Assembly (NCBI GenBank): GCA_934695425.1
Contig: CAKUVH010000003.1
Location: forward strand, 1 to 64,000
Reading direction: 5' to 3'
DNA from: an uncultured Eubacteriales bacterium
GTDB lineage: Bacteria; Bacillota; Clostridia; Oscillospirales; Acutalibacteraceae
Length of the DNA: 64,000 nt
Shown here one piece after another: positions 27,601-34,562 of the stretch. A program made the translations under genes and the position numbers. Position 1 is the stretch's first letter. Every line of letters starts with the position of its first letter. The notes below the pieces were generated by a model. That model had not been told where the DNA came from. It did not search any database and worked only from the letters and a program-made list of their open reading frames with translations.

Positions 27601-28252
27601 GTGGGTAAAAGAAGAATCCGACGGAACAGACGCTTGGTACGGCGTAGACAATTCTGAAGGTCAATTCGAACTCGGTTCGAGATTCTGGGTAAGATGGCTC
27701 AACAAAGAAAAAGACAAAGAAGAATGGGAATATTACTACAATAATCTTGATGAGAAGCATAAAAATGCGGTAGATTCCGATAGACTCTGGATATTCTTAG
27801 CCGGCGTCACAGCGCCAAATGGCCAAGAGTACAAAGAGTTTAATAAAGAGGTGAAGTTTTATATCCAACTGGGCGAAGACTGGGATAAAGAGGATATAAA
27901 CTCGGTATTTATCAGCAGCGGAGAAGATGAAATTGTAGACGTTTCTTATGCAGACAGCATGTCATGCCCTGAAGGTAAAAAGGAGTTTGCGATACTCACT
28001 CTTAAGCATTTCTCTCCTTATGCTGTTTATGACAAACTAACCGATGAAGAAAGAGCAGCATTGATGGAAAGCGAAAACAAAGACAGAAATGAAACAAATT
28101 CTGACGAAGATAGCGACAATGTAATGTATAGAGTGTGGAGCTTATTCACTACAGGAGATACTGCCACACCGCTAGTACTCACAGGACTTGCAGTACTTGT
28201 GATTGCTTCGGGAATAACTATGATAATCCTTAAAAAGAAACGTAAAAAATAA
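21698..28252 (+). CDS. Giant GLUG-repeat surface adhesin
   Basis: A 2,184-residue exported surface protein from the ATG at 21698 (GGAGAG upstream). A signal peptide (1-38) ends near QQVSAAG. About 185-520 hold GLUG-type repeats of the form AGGLVG-x-NSYATGNVY separated by Ser-rich spacers. From about 606 on, MBG/YDG-type Ig-like modules (FTPPGDPIYNGEAKEATVTAK-like) alternate with bacterial-Ig-like domains. The C-terminus has FTTGDTATPL, a hydrophobic helix and KKKRKK, a sorting-signal layout without the usual LPxTG. Likely role: adhesion. The signal-peptide region (21735-21880) is clearly G+C-richer than the rest. Exact internal DNA repeats allow length change. Confidence 0.88.
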   Translation: MTNKKEHKILRKTMSMVLAALISILGIPLAEPQQVSAAGTSDPKYLSSITMTATASSKWDTMHDTELFKDLSDDTFYSSHYKTADTALQISNEKQLAAFAKAVNEKKRDFDGKYVELTAENKVINLDGKNPTIQKSTSGNKFSIDITGSAGNVWTPIGTSDNPFKGTFDGNECEIRNMTVLVNSTSGNVYAGLFGRIEGASINDTRVTGNVYVSSSASSSASVYAGGLVGTSSGGSISDSYVMGNVYSSSSSDSSSSYSRSCAGGLAGQSYKGIGISNSYATGDVYSFSSSLYYTFVKAGGLVGEIYSNMGVSNSYATGNVYSSSYSDSSFRVCVYAGGLVGSSSSTMSNSYSTGDVYAYSYSSSPDSDSFIDAGGLVGEIYNGGIIKNSYATGNVYVSYSSTSDAHAGGLVGFIENGGSIIDSYSTGNISASTSASVYAGGLVGLNDSGGITNSYATGNVSASTSASVYAGGLVGLNDSGGITNSYATGNVSASTSASVYAGRLVGQSDSGSITNSYYYSGSTFDVKRGATISSDGEPLTMDQITGTGSDRATERMSSLSTNDWTFQADGIGIKYLPRLNNITYNEETNPVPRFLASTDLTASYFDFEAPSDPPIVYDGQIKKAKVTPKISGIPDDKITIKYYDDSGKELSGPPTNAGTYIVKINVAQGDGFNKKDGITDKDWTFTVEKATPKADDFIYSQPDNLVYDGKEKIAQVIAKDSVKGQVGAIKGVYYYYKNEDGELIPLDGPPRDVGNYVAYISVEGGDNYKECEVHNDDKWTFSIGKDTPEAGDFDFAPPGDTTYNGQAKEATVTAKSEINGMGEIIAIKYYKDGEEVTPTNVGEYTVEIDVAQGDNYNAATLGGTNWKFTITKDSAKDPGTPKLEAITYSKDFTLGKIELGNGWKWKDSSIIPTVKNEGYVAYYEVEDYDNYDWLNIVGYNPELHRIERTLDLTVNPAEPTIPSGLVGIFGQTLKDVTIPQIEEEGTWSWNNKDTKLSEIGDHSYQATFTPAENGNYSTKSTDGSTDGSKELKVTVERKPIDSEGITISDVKDEYEYDGNDSSIQPEITVKYDGQKLEEGKDYTVSYDSVSWKEVGGTIDGGVTITGIGNYTGSVYKGFRIKDKVLPKGKIKLGDNIEFSLFNSKVGFKYMFKEPKTVEIEGSDSQTGIKNIYYYISDEDLFTSKSEYTNDDIENIISSKDWNVYDKDKEIKLSMGTKNIIYAKIVDNSDNVKYMNSSGIVIYTDSTVDEKEIVYVKNTESDAELKVSTNGNTVKNIEVKDEGDVKHKVKYKVSEEDANKSRTITFPWGDLNKLPAGNYKITVTYNPQGAEYTSESSGDAPEQSTIDLTIKRAKLLPDYFNFTPPEDPIYNGEEKVATVTATSDEIGEITDIKYYDISDPDASERELSGAPIIPGTYKVKISVDQSDKYDSAETIDGGWTFKVEYLKLGDNSYKITISENDYKKDNSNYWLKDNNMATISPTGKDYKISTEPGKGYTYELEVSSWTPGTAIYLKDDDDHMTNAIKVNVNISQDKNSPTGSITIKDRTPWESLINVITFGLFFKEEQKATITASDGESGIQEAKYLVSNIDLIQNENEQSKEIKTKLDSQKGWESLKNNSQDVTLEKDNKYVVYEKITDNVGHVTYISSDGIVIYTDSEVEKSEIEYVKETKEDLKLKIFTKGNTIKDIEVKDEGDVKHKVKYKVSEEDANKSRTITFSWGDLNELPAVNYKITVTYNPQGVEYNGTGDAPTDSTVNLKVVKNPTVTIDKFDFTPPGDPIYNGEAKEATVTAKKGVNGVGKIKINYYDSTGALLEGYPTNVGEYIVKIDVEEGTSYGKVEGLTSENWKFTIKPDFPKDPVTPTPKAVKYGTKLSEITLDDGWNWVDDTITATVENQGYVAYYDVEDDTNYDWSNIEGYNAELHRVERTLKLTVFVDKSDWGEEVRNNDEINYVDDDGTTSSEVVEKDVTWVKEESDGTDAWYGVDNSEGQFELGSRFWVRWLNKEKDKEEWEYYYNNLDEKHKNAVDSDRLWIFLAGVTAPNGQEYKEFNKEVKFYIQLGEDWDKEDINSVFISSGEDEIVDVSYADSMSCPEGKKEFAILTLKHFSPYAVYDKLTDEERAALMESENKDRNETNSDEDSDNVMYRVWSLFTTGDTATPLVLTGLAVLVIASGITMIILKKKRKK
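22986..23215 (+). repeat. Tandem 93-bp repeats in the adhesin GLUG region
   Basis: Two consecutive copies of a 93-bp unit (22986-23078, 23079-23171) are almost identical, with a third partial copy after them. Each encodes 31 residues of TGNVSASTSASVYAGGLVG type. The period is a multiple of three, so loss or gain keeps the frame. Confidence 0.85.
25524..25615 (+). repeat. 92-bp perfect direct repeat, copy 1
   Basis: Identical to 26757-26848; near-identity continues for about 80 bases more. The offset is 1,233 bp, exactly 411 codons, so recombination would remove 411 residues in frame. Confidence 0.85.
26757..26848 (+). repeat. 92-bp perfect direct repeat, copy 2
   Basis: Second copy of the repeat at 25524-25615 within the same adhesin gene, encoding IEVKDEGDVKHKVKYKVSEE and the following residues. 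Confidence 0.85.
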
Positions 28253-28267
28253 TACGCATTAAAAACA

Positions 28268-28295
28268 AGCCTCGGGAATATTCCCGAGGCTTTGT
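28268..28295. terminator. Bidirectional terminator after the adhesin
   Basis: A perfect 11-bp stem (AGCCTCGGGAA, 28268-28278, with TTCCCGAGGCT, 28281-28291) lies between the adhesin and the convergent small membrane protein genes. Confidence 0.8.
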
Positions 28296-28326
28296 GGTGC
28301 GATGATATCAACTTTTTAATTCTTAA

Positions 28327-28770
28327 TTATGCTTTTTTTGATTCTAATTCTTTGAAAATTTTTATGTCTTCCTCCGAAAACAAATTTATATCTTTACTCT
28401 GTATGATTTCAGCCGTCTCAGAGTTTAATTTTGTATAACCTTTTTCACCGATTGTATAAACAATTAAATTTTTCGGCGATGTTGTATAGTGCTGAATTAC
28501 ATCTATTTCTTTATTTTTATCTCTGTCAAATAAAATCCAAAGTACTTCATCACCAGATCCACTTTTCCATATATCGAACTCTTTTCTTTTTCCAAAAGAA
28601 GCAATCGTATGGCGCCCATCCTGATATATCATTTTGCCATTTTCATCGTATTTGGGCTCTAACTCTTGGTCGATCCAATCGAGAGCTAACTTTAAATCAA
28701 ATAAAAGTACGAATATACTTCCGCCTATGACTAATAAAATTGTTATTGCTTTTTTCAAACTCTTGTTCAT
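28327..28770 (-). CDS. Small membrane protein, immunity-candidate paralogue 3
   Basis: A 147-residue protein with one N-terminal transmembrane helix (about 9-30) and a soluble domain. It shares with the next two genes IYQDGRHTIASFGKRKEF in the middle and YTKLNSETAEIIQSKDIN near the end. I know no named family. It is the last of three tandem paralogues downstream of the MuF-like toxin-type gene at 29866-30918, the position expected for immunity genes. AAGGAG precedes ATG. The role is inferred from position and duplication only. Confidence 0.65.
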   Translation of the reverse strand: MNKSLKKAITILLVIGGSIFVLLFDLKLALDWIDQELEPKYDENGKMIYQDGRHTIASFGKRKEFDIWKSGSGDEVLWILFDRDKNKEIDVIQHYTTSPKNLIVYTIGEKGYTKLNSETAEIIQSKDINLFSEEDIKIFKELESKKA

Positions 28771-28809
28771 TTATAACTCCTTAAATATGTGGGTAAAATC
28801 ATTTTTGAA

Positions 28810-29280
28810 TTAATCTTCAAAAGAGTTAAAAATTTCTTTGTCCTCTTCCGAAAAATCATTAATATTTTTACTTTGAATAACTTCACCGGTCTCGTAATTC
28901 AATTTTGTGTATTCTTTTTTGTTTCCTATTACGTACAAACATGGGGATATTTCTTTGTATTTCTCGATATCCATTTCCAACGATTTACTGTTATCCCTAT
29001 CATACAAACTCAATCTAACCTTTTTGAATGTTGTTTGTTCATTTTTACCGAGTGAAAATCTTATTATTGCAAATTCTTTTCTAGCTCCGAATGACCTTAT
29101 CGTTTTACGGCCGTCAGAATATATTTTTTCGGTAATACTTTGGCTTGGTTGATTTTTTTCTTCAAATTTTTCGTGTATTGCTGCAATTCCCATACCTACC
29201 ACGATAAAACCAACTAAAAGAATTGGTAACGATATTAAAATCAAAATTGATATTAATGTCCATTTGAAAAATTTTTCCAC
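28810..29280 (-). CDS. Small membrane protein, immunity-candidate paralogue 2
   Basis: A 156-residue protein with one or two N-terminal hydrophobic segments (about 6-34) and the shared soluble domain: IYSDGRKTIRSFGARKEF and YTKLNYETGEVIQSKNIND, then a short acidic end. The start is GTG after GGGGAG. It lies 39 bases after the preceding paralogue's gene order and is co-directional with the toxin-type gene. Sequence identity to its two neighbours is clear but not high, suggesting old duplication with divergence, as seen in banks of immunity genes. Confidence 0.65.
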   Translation of the reverse strand: MEKFFKWTLISILILISLPILLVGFIVVGMGIAAIHEKFEEKNQPSQSITEKIYSDGRKTIRSFGARKEFAIIRFSLGKNEQTTFKKVRLSLYDRDNSKSLEMDIEKYKEISPCLYVIGNKKEYTKLNYETGEVIQSKNINDFSEEDKEIFNSFED

Positions 29281-29328
29281 TTTATTTACTCCCCTTGCCG
29301 TTATTGGACATTTTAAAGTACCTTAAAA

Positions 29329-29865
29329 TTAAGAAAATATCCATTTCCATGAAACTTCATATTTTTCCTGGTCATTTTCTGCTTCTGATTTTACTGTTTC
29401 AAGCTTTTCAAAAACAGTTTTATCGTCACCTTGAAAATCATTAATATTTCTGCTTTGAATAATTTCTCCTGTTTCGTAATTCAGTTTCGTGTAACCTTTT
29501 TTGCCCAATGAGTAAACGCATGGAGATGAAGAAGAACGGGTAAAATATCTTATTTCATCGATGCAGTCATTCTTATCTATGTCAAACAATTCCCATGTAC
29601 GAATTTTTTCCCCGTCATCTTCAATCCAAAATCCTTTTTCTACAGCAAATTGTTTCCTTTTACCAAATGATTTTATTGTTTTTCTCCCATCCTGATATAT
29701 TATTTTGCCGTCTTCATCGTATATAGGATCAGTGAATATAGTATCAATCATTTTTACCAAAATCACAGGAATCAATCTTGGTAATATTATAATGGACGCA
29801 AACACTCCTATACCCAGTAAAATTCTCCCTAAAATTTTAAAAATACTTTTCTTAAAAATTCTCAT
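29329..29865 (-). CDS. Small membrane protein, immunity-candidate paralogue 1
   Basis: A 178-residue protein with an N-terminal hydrophobic region (about 10-40) and the shared domain IYQDGRKTIKSFGKRKQF and YTKLNYETGEIIQSRNIND, plus an extra C-terminal tail ending SWKWIFS. Its ATG directly follows the stop codon of the MuF-like gene, and its ribosome binding site GAGGGAG lies inside that gene, so the two are translationally coupled. This is the strongest immunity candidate of the three for the toxin-like C-terminus encoded immediately upstream. Confidence 0.68.
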   Translation of the reverse strand: MRIFKKSIFKILGRILLGIGVFASIIILPRLIPVILVKMIDTIFTDPIYDEDGKIIYQDGRKTIKSFGKRKQFAVEKGFWIEDDGEKIRTWELFDIDKNDCIDEIRYFTRSSSSPCVYSLGKKGYTKLNYETGEIIQSRNINDFQGDDKTVFEKLETVKSEAENDQEKYEVSWKWIFS

Positions 29866-30918
29866 TTATACTCCCTCAAAAATATGTGTAAATTCAACTT
29901 CAGTTACAAACTCTGTCATCATGCCATTTCGTTGCATAGCTTCGCCTAAATTATTTGCAAGATCTGTGAATTTTAAACTATTGCGAAATTCTGTAAAATC
30001 GTAATCATCTTCTAAGGTTACCTTGATTTTCCATTTTCCATCTTCTAATTTTTTACCCTCAAGCCACAGATAAGATTTTTGCACAGAATAATGAAGATCT
30101 CGCTCTTCAAAGGTAAACTCGACCCAAGTTTTGCCCGAATTAAAGTCTTCGCCATTTTTAGTGTACTCTCTTATCTTTTCTTTCAATATGTCGGATTCTT
30201 TGAGGCGTTGAATTAGTAGCTGTTTTGCCTTATCTGACAACCCTTTTCCTTCACCATACATTCCTAGGCGAAACATTTCTTGAGCAAGTGGCAGTTTTTC
30301 CATACTTCCCAAATAAAAATTTCCTACTTCCCAAATTATAGATTTTACAAAATTATAGAAAGGTGGAAGTAACTTTTCTGTAGGCCCAATCTGAGCCAAG
30401 AATTCAAAGGCAACATTAAAAGCTATTACAATATATTCTCGTATACTTCCGTCTTTCTCTGCGTGAGCTCTTGGAATCATCGTACATCCGCAGTTAGGAT
30501 GAAATGGTGGGGCGGTTTCGCCTATTTTCAAATCAGCTATGTTAAAAGGACGATCTTTTGATTTTGCTGCCATTTCACGGCATTTTTCACAAGAATTTGG
30601 ATTCGCCGATAAAACAACCTCATATGATTCTACTCTTTGCTTTTTAAATTCAATTTTTTGTGCTGCTGTTTGAGCGTTTAAAATAGCATTTCGCGTTATG
30701 GATTCTATTTTACCTCTGACCTTTTCAAAGGTTTCTTTTATACCATTGAAAAAATCGTCTAATATATTCTTTTGTATGAAGCTTTTTTCTTCTAAATATG
30801 CATCATAAGATGCAAAATTTATACTTTCAAAAATCCATATTTTAAAGCTCTTAATCCATGAATCTATTGTATCACAGAGCTTTTTTTCTATCAAATCTTC
30901 GTTCGGTAATTCAGACAT
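29866..30918 (-). CDS. MuF-like N-terminus with unknown C-terminal toxin-like domain
   Basis: A 350-residue protein whose first 165 residues are homologous to the amidase-toxin gene at 20150-21148. It has amphipathic helices, then a MuF-type zinc module (CEKCREMAAKSKDRPFNIADL and APPFHPNCGCTM). The C-terminal half (about 180-350) is different: helical, then a beta-rich end with EERDLHYSVQKSYLWLEG and KVTLEDDYDFTEF. I do not recognise the enzyme type. Shared delivery-type N-terminus with swapped C-terminus is the hallmark of polymorphic toxins. No signal peptide is present, so any export would be non-Sec. Downstream are three coupled paralogous membrane proteins. Confidence 0.72.
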   Translation of the reverse strand: MSELPNEDLIEKKLCDTIDSWIKSFKIWIFESINFASYDAYLEEKSFIQKNILDDFFNGIKETFEKVRGKIESITRNAILNAQTAAQKIEFKKQRVESYEVVLSANPNSCEKCREMAAKSKDRPFNIADLKIGETAPPFHPNCGCTMIPRAHAEKDGSIREYIVIAFNVAFEFLAQIGPTEKLLPPFYNFVKSIIWEVGNFYLGSMEKLPLAQEMFRLGMYGEGKGLSDKAKQLLIQRLKESDILKEKIREYTKNGEDFNSGKTWVEFTFEERDLHYSVQKSYLWLEGKKLEDGKWKIKVTLEDDYDFTEFRNSLKFTDLANNLGEAMQRNGMMTEFVTEVEFTHIFEGV

Positions 30919-30940
30919 TTAACTTTCAATATGAATTTAC

Positions 30941-30968
30941 TTGCGGATTTTTATTTTTTGTGTATAAT
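30941..30968 (+). promoter_or_regulatory. Promoter of surface gene 1 (family promoter)
   Basis: TTGCGG (30941-30946), a 16-base T-rich spacer and TATAAT (30963-30968). The same layout, TTGCAT-16-TATAAT with a similar spacer, precedes the surface genes at 34563 and 38283, so the promoter was duplicated with the gene. Confidence 0.7.
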
Positions 30969-31018
30969 TATTTATATGGAAAGCGCACAAAATATTTTAA
31001 TTGAAAAGGAGAGAAATT

Positions 31019-32815
31019 ATGAGAATTAAATTGGCAAGAAGATTTATGGCATTATTTTTCACATTCTGCATGGCTCTTTCATTTGTTCCAATCCCGACTT
31101 TTGCAACTGAGCCATTAAAAATCAACGAGGTAAACATAGATGGTGTTTCAAATCAATTATGGTCATTCAGAAAGGCACCGTTTGCAACGGTCGATGAAAG
31201 TAGCGATTATACTATTAAAAGTCAGAGCTGGTATTCGGAAAAAGAGGGTGAAATTACACCCACGAGCGAATACCCAAAGCCAACCCATGGAGAGAATTAC
31301 ACATTCAATATAACATTGGAAGTGAAGGAAGGACGTGTTTTCCCCGCAAAATCCGGCGCGGTTTATGATGGAGTTTTTAAGTTGGATGGAGAGGAATACA
31401 ATGACGCAGAGGTAAAGGTAGCGTCAGACGGAAAGATTATCGAAGCTTCATTGTTCAAAAATACACCAACCAAAGGAGTTGGAGACGATACAAGTGTAAT
31501 AGCTAAGACAGTTGGGGTTAAAGAAGACTATACTACGACGCATGAAGTTGAAGATGACATAATTTTGGTAAAAAATTCAGATTATATCATTGACTTTACG
31601 AAAGAGGATAATTTATCCATGGCTTTGAGATCTATGGCAAACTTAGAAACAACTAAATATTATAAATTTAAAAATAGTGATAACAACAGCTTGGTCGAAA
31701 CAGAAAATATCTCAGAAGCTTTAATAAAAATAGTTGGAAATAAATCTGAGAACAAAGCAATAATGACCCTGGTAGGCGACGTTGATAAAAACACTTCGTA
31801 TGCATTGAACTATTGGATTGCAGAATACAGCCACTCTAAATTAGAATATCCGGGAGACCCTTATAGGGGTGAAACAGGTAAAGAAATCGTTGATGAAATA
31901 AGAACCGACTATTATACAATATATAAATTTAATTGCATGTTGAAATTAATAGTCGATGATTCAATAGAACTCGCTGAGATTAACAACGCAACCGTTAGTT
32001 TTAAACCCGGTGACAAGCCTGTTTTTACCGGAAATGTACCTGATGGGGCAGGCTATTCATATCAGTGCGAATGGTGGGAAACCGACGACGGTAAATCGGG
32101 CGTAAACTCTGAAGAATTTTGGGATAGGAATTATGAAAATCATATTACATCTTTTGAAGGTGGTAAAACTTACAAATACGGACTATACTTGAAAGCTGAC
32201 GAAGGATACCGCTTTAATTCTGATACAAAACTGAAGATCAACGGCATTCTTTACGATTACAAGCGTAGTGAAAACGATCATGAGCTTTCTAATACTGACG
32301 ATATGTCAACCATGTGGGTTTATACTGATTTGGAAATGACACCGCAGGACTCTGTAGATTATAAAGTAATTGAAGGCGCAAACAGTTCGTGGGTGAAAAA
32401 CAGCGATGAAACATTGACTTTCCGCATAGATGGAGATTTTTCGAAGTTTGTAGGTCTTGTAATTGATGATGAGTGGGTCGATGAAGAAAATTATGTAGCT
32501 GTTTCAGGTTCCACTGTTATTACTTTAAAAAATGAGTATCTTCAAACTTTGGCGATAGGCGAACATGAGATTGCTTTTGCTTACACAGATGGTGAAGCCG
32601 GTACAAATTTTGAAATCAAAGAAGCTGAAAAAATTTACGAAAATACAGATAACATCGAAACAGAAGATTCCGAAAAGAATTCAAACATTTCTAAATCCAA
32701 TACTCCTAAAACAGGCGACAATATCAGTAATTTATTATTGACTTATATATTTATAGCAGTTGCTTCAGGAATATTGACAGCAGCGTTTTACAGCAAAAAG
32801 AAATATAAAATTTAA
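31019..32815 (+). CDS. PKTGD-anchored surface protein 1
   Basis: A 598-residue exported protein (ATG at 31019 after AAGGAGAG). The signal peptide MRIKLARRFMALFFTFCMAL is nearly the same as that of the frameshifted surface gene at 34563. The body has repeated beta modules of the type INNATVSFKPGDKPVFTGNV followed by WWETDD and KYGLYLKA, shared with that gene, so the two are paralogues. The end is NTPKTGD, a hydrophobic helix and SKKKYKI, a sortase-type signal with Thr in place of Leu. Probable role: cell-surface adhesion or binding; no enzyme motif is seen. It converges on the membrane Spo0A_C-like gene. Confidence 0.82.
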   Translation: MRIKLARRFMALFFTFCMALSFVPIPTFATEPLKINEVNIDGVSNQLWSFRKAPFATVDESSDYTIKSQSWYSEKEGEITPTSEYPKPTHGENYTFNITLEVKEGRVFPAKSGAVYDGVFKLDGEEYNDAEVKVASDGKIIEASLFKNTPTKGVGDDTSVIAKTVGVKEDYTTTHEVEDDIILVKNSDYIIDFTKEDNLSMALRSMANLETTKYYKFKNSDNNSLVETENISEALIKIVGNKSENKAIMTLVGDVDKNTSYALNYWIAEYSHSKLEYPGDPYRGETGKEIVDEIRTDYYTIYKFNCMLKLIVDDSIELAEINNATVSFKPGDKPVFTGNVPDGAGYSYQCEWWETDDGKSGVNSEEFWDRNYENHITSFEGGKTYKYGLYLKADEGYRFNSDTKLKINGILYDYKRSENDHELSNTDDMSTMWVYTDLEMTPQDSVDYKVIEGANSSWVKNSDETLTFRIDGDFSKFVGLVIDDEWVDEENYVAVSGSTVITLKNEYLQTLAIGEHEIAFAYTDGEAGTNFEIKEAEKIYENTDNIETEDSEKNSNISKSNTPKTGDNISNLLLTYIFIAVASGILTAAFYSKKKYKI

Positions 32816-32836
32816 TTTTAAATAAATATAATAATC

Positions 32837-32866
32837 CGCCGATGATGTCTCGGCGGGTTACTTTTT
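32837..32866. terminator. Terminator, CCGCCGA family copy 1
   Basis: CCGCCGA (32837-32843) pairs with TCGGCGG (32851-32857), followed by GTTACTTTTTG. Related hairpins follow surface genes at 36210, 38147 and 40129. Confidence 0.8.
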
Positions 32867-32867
32867 G

Positions 32868-34034
32868 TTATATTTTAAAAAAACATTTTTTCAAAAATGA
32901 GAATCTAACTTTGTTTGTGGTTTTATTTTGAAAGCTGTTCTCTCTATATTTTTTCACCAAGTATAGCAGAAACTCCCTTGGAGTGGGGATACCATTTTCC
33001 TTGGAAACCGGTCCGTGATAATTTTGTTTTATTTTTTTGAGTATTTTTGGGTCATGCGAATTCCAATGATTTTTCAGCAAATTACTTATATTCATTTCTA
33101 CACTTTTAGGTTGCACTCCTAGGATTTCTCCTGTATAAAGATAAATTTCGGATATCATATTTAATTTTTCCGGATTTTTATCCTGATTGATAAGAACATT
33201 ACAATGTATGAGCTGTTTTGCCTTTTTGTCTTCTGTGTTGATTCCGATTGTGTATAGTTCATGCTGAAAAAATTTCATCTGTTTGTTTAATTCTTCTGAT
33301 TCGAAAATCAATCCCGCATAGCCTGTATCTTTTTGCAGTTTTGCTTCCTCTATTGCCGGATTTGTTTTCTTTTTACAGAAGGTTTCAATTGCATCTATAA
33401 AAATTTTCGATGAAAAAATAAAGATAAGAGTTAAGACTATAAAAGAGACAAATAGGACAGCTAAAACATCGTGAAATTCATTCGAAATGGTAGATTTAAT
33501 GTGATGCTTTAAATAAATAACTATTGCTACCACGGCAACAAAAAATGCCGGAAAGATTCTACAATTCGAAAGCTTGTATACTGACTTTATATTTATTATA
33601 TTAAGTTTATAAATTAATAAAATTATTAGTGCATATAATATAAAAACTATCACCCTGAAAATCAATAAGCTCGGATAATTAGCATATGTAGCCTCGGGCA
33701 ATTTAAAGCATTTCCATATGCTTGAAACGCTCTCAAAAATAATAAAATGGCTATATTCAATTATGCACGCTATAAAAAACGAATACACAAGCATAGGCCG
33801 CCATATTTTTATTTCGTTCTTTAAAAGCAAGCACCCGAAAATAACCATAGCAGAAATAAACGTAATTACAGGGCTATCAGCTACAAAAATTTTAAATGCA
33901 GCAAGAGAAACAGAATACAAAATCGATTGGATAAAGGTAATTTTAAGATGACATTTTTTTGAACAATTAAATATCGAGAATGCAAATAATCCGCTTACGA
34001 AATATCGAATTATATCAACTATTAGTAGTTCCAA
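32868..34034 (-). CDS. Seven-TM protein with Spo0A_C-like C-terminal domain, copy 1
   Basis: A 388-residue protein with about seven hydrophobic segments in residues 1-220, a linker, then (about 255-362) a region that I align with the C-terminal DNA-binding domain of Spo0A. Matching landmarks are LYTIGIN, ISEIYLYTGEILGVQPKSVE, NLLKNHW and GIPTPREFLLYLVKKYR, against the IGVP, LYP-IA, SRVERAIRHAIEVAW and KPTNSEFIA segments of Spo0A. It has no kinase or phosphoacceptor domain. The start is TTG. Upstream in the same direction is a 46-residue secreted peptide gene. A membrane-bound transcription regulator or a peptide receptor is my inference. A paralogue lies at 40176-41342. Confidence 0.75.
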   Translation of the reverse strand: MELLIVDIIRYFVSGLFAFSIFNCSKKCHLKITFIQSILYSVSLAAFKIFVADSPVITFISAMVIFGCLLLKNEIKIWRPMLVYSFFIACIIEYSHFIIFESVSSIWKCFKLPEATYANYPSLLIFRVIVFILYALIILLIYKLNIINIKSVYKLSNCRIFPAFFVAVVAIVIYLKHHIKSTISNEFHDVLAVLFVSFIVLTLIFIFSSKIFIDAIETFCKKKTNPAIEEAKLQKDTGYAGLIFESEELNKQMKFFQHELYTIGINTEDKKAKQLIHCNVLINQDKNPEKLNMISEIYLYTGEILGVQPKSVEMNISNLLKNHWNSHDPKILKKIKQNYHGPVSKENGIPTPREFLLYLVKKYRENSFQNKTTNKVRFSFLKKCFFKI

Positions 34035-34079
34035 GAAAAATCACTACCTTTACAAGTTTATTAGAACTATTATAAAGGA

Positions 34080-34132
34080 AAAAATCAAAAAAAGATACAC
34101 AAACCAGAAAAATTCGGATTTATGTATCTTTT
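34080..34132 (-). terminator. Hairpin between peptide gene 1 and the membrane gene
   Basis: On the minus strand AAAAGATACATAAA (34132-34119) pairs with TTTGTGTATCTTTT (34103-34090), followed by TTTGATTTTTT. It sits between the peptide gene and the Spo0A_C-like gene, so the peptide is transcribed on its own or read-through is limited. Confidence 0.8.
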
Positions 34133-34159
34133 CTTACGATATTGACTAATTTTTTGGTA

Positions 34160-34300
34160 CTAATTAGACCAGCCGTCTCCGTTGTGATCGCAACAGATGT
34201 AAGAACCTGTATCTGTTGAATCTTCGGGGATGCTTATGAATGTTGTAGCACCAAATACAAAGGCTACGAGTGCGAGTGCGCTAAGTACTTTTTTGAACAT
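34160..34300 (-). CDS. 46-residue secreted peptide, CCDHNGDGWSN end, copy 1
   Basis: A small gene with a strong site (AGGAGG seven bases before ATG). The product has a signal peptide MFKKVLSALALVAFVFGA (residues 1-18) and a short extracellular part ending SYICCDHNGDGWSN. A second gene at 41476-41616 encodes the same signal peptide and the same C-terminus with two changes, while the middle differs. Conservation of the extreme C-terminus points to a processed extracellular peptide, for example a pheromone or bacteriocin. The DHNGDG stretch also looks like a calcium-binding loop. Its partner is probably the membrane protein encoded downstream. I know no matching family. Confidence 0.75.
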   Translation of the reverse strand: MFKKVLSALALVAFVFGATTFISIPEDSTDTGSYICCDHNGDGWSN

Positions 34301-34330
34301 ATTTTTTACCTCCTATTTGTTTTATGCTCT

Positions 34331-34376
34331 TATTCTACCATTTATATCCATTGAAAATTTGTCACAAAAAGTCGAA
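34331..34376 (-). promoter_or_regulatory. Peptide gene 1 promoter with Spo0A-box-like sequence
   Basis: AGTCGAA at 34370-34376 is one mismatch from the Spo0A box TGTCGAA. It lies 70 bases upstream of the peptide start and 32 bases upstream of a TAGAAT -10 element (minus strand). The same spacing occurs at peptide gene 2, where the box is perfect. Confidence 0.5.
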
Positions 34377-34486
34377 TGATTTTTTTACTTCATCTTTGTA
34401 ACATGTATACATTTTTTGAGCGTAATTTGGGGCTTAGGGATATATAATGACAGATATTTACTGTTTAATTTCCAATATAAATTCAT

Positions 34487-34514
34487 TTGCATATTTTTAT
34501 TCCTTGTGTATAAT
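34487..34514 (+). promoter_or_regulatory. Promoter of surface gene 2 (family promoter)
   Basis: TTGCAT (34487-34492), a 16-base spacer and TATAAT (34509-34514), nearly the same as upstream of surface gene 1. Confidence 0.7.
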
Positions 34515-34562
34515 TATTTATAGGCAAAATAAACAAAATATTTAAACAAAGGAGAGGGAATC

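Noticed and set aside
34160..34300. Peptide CCDHNGDGWSN as an AgrD-type cyclic lactone or a dockerin
   Set aside because: No AgrB is nearby and the Agr-type charged tail after the ring is missing. Only one DxNxDG-like loop is present, so it is not a dockerin; calcium binding stays a possibility only.
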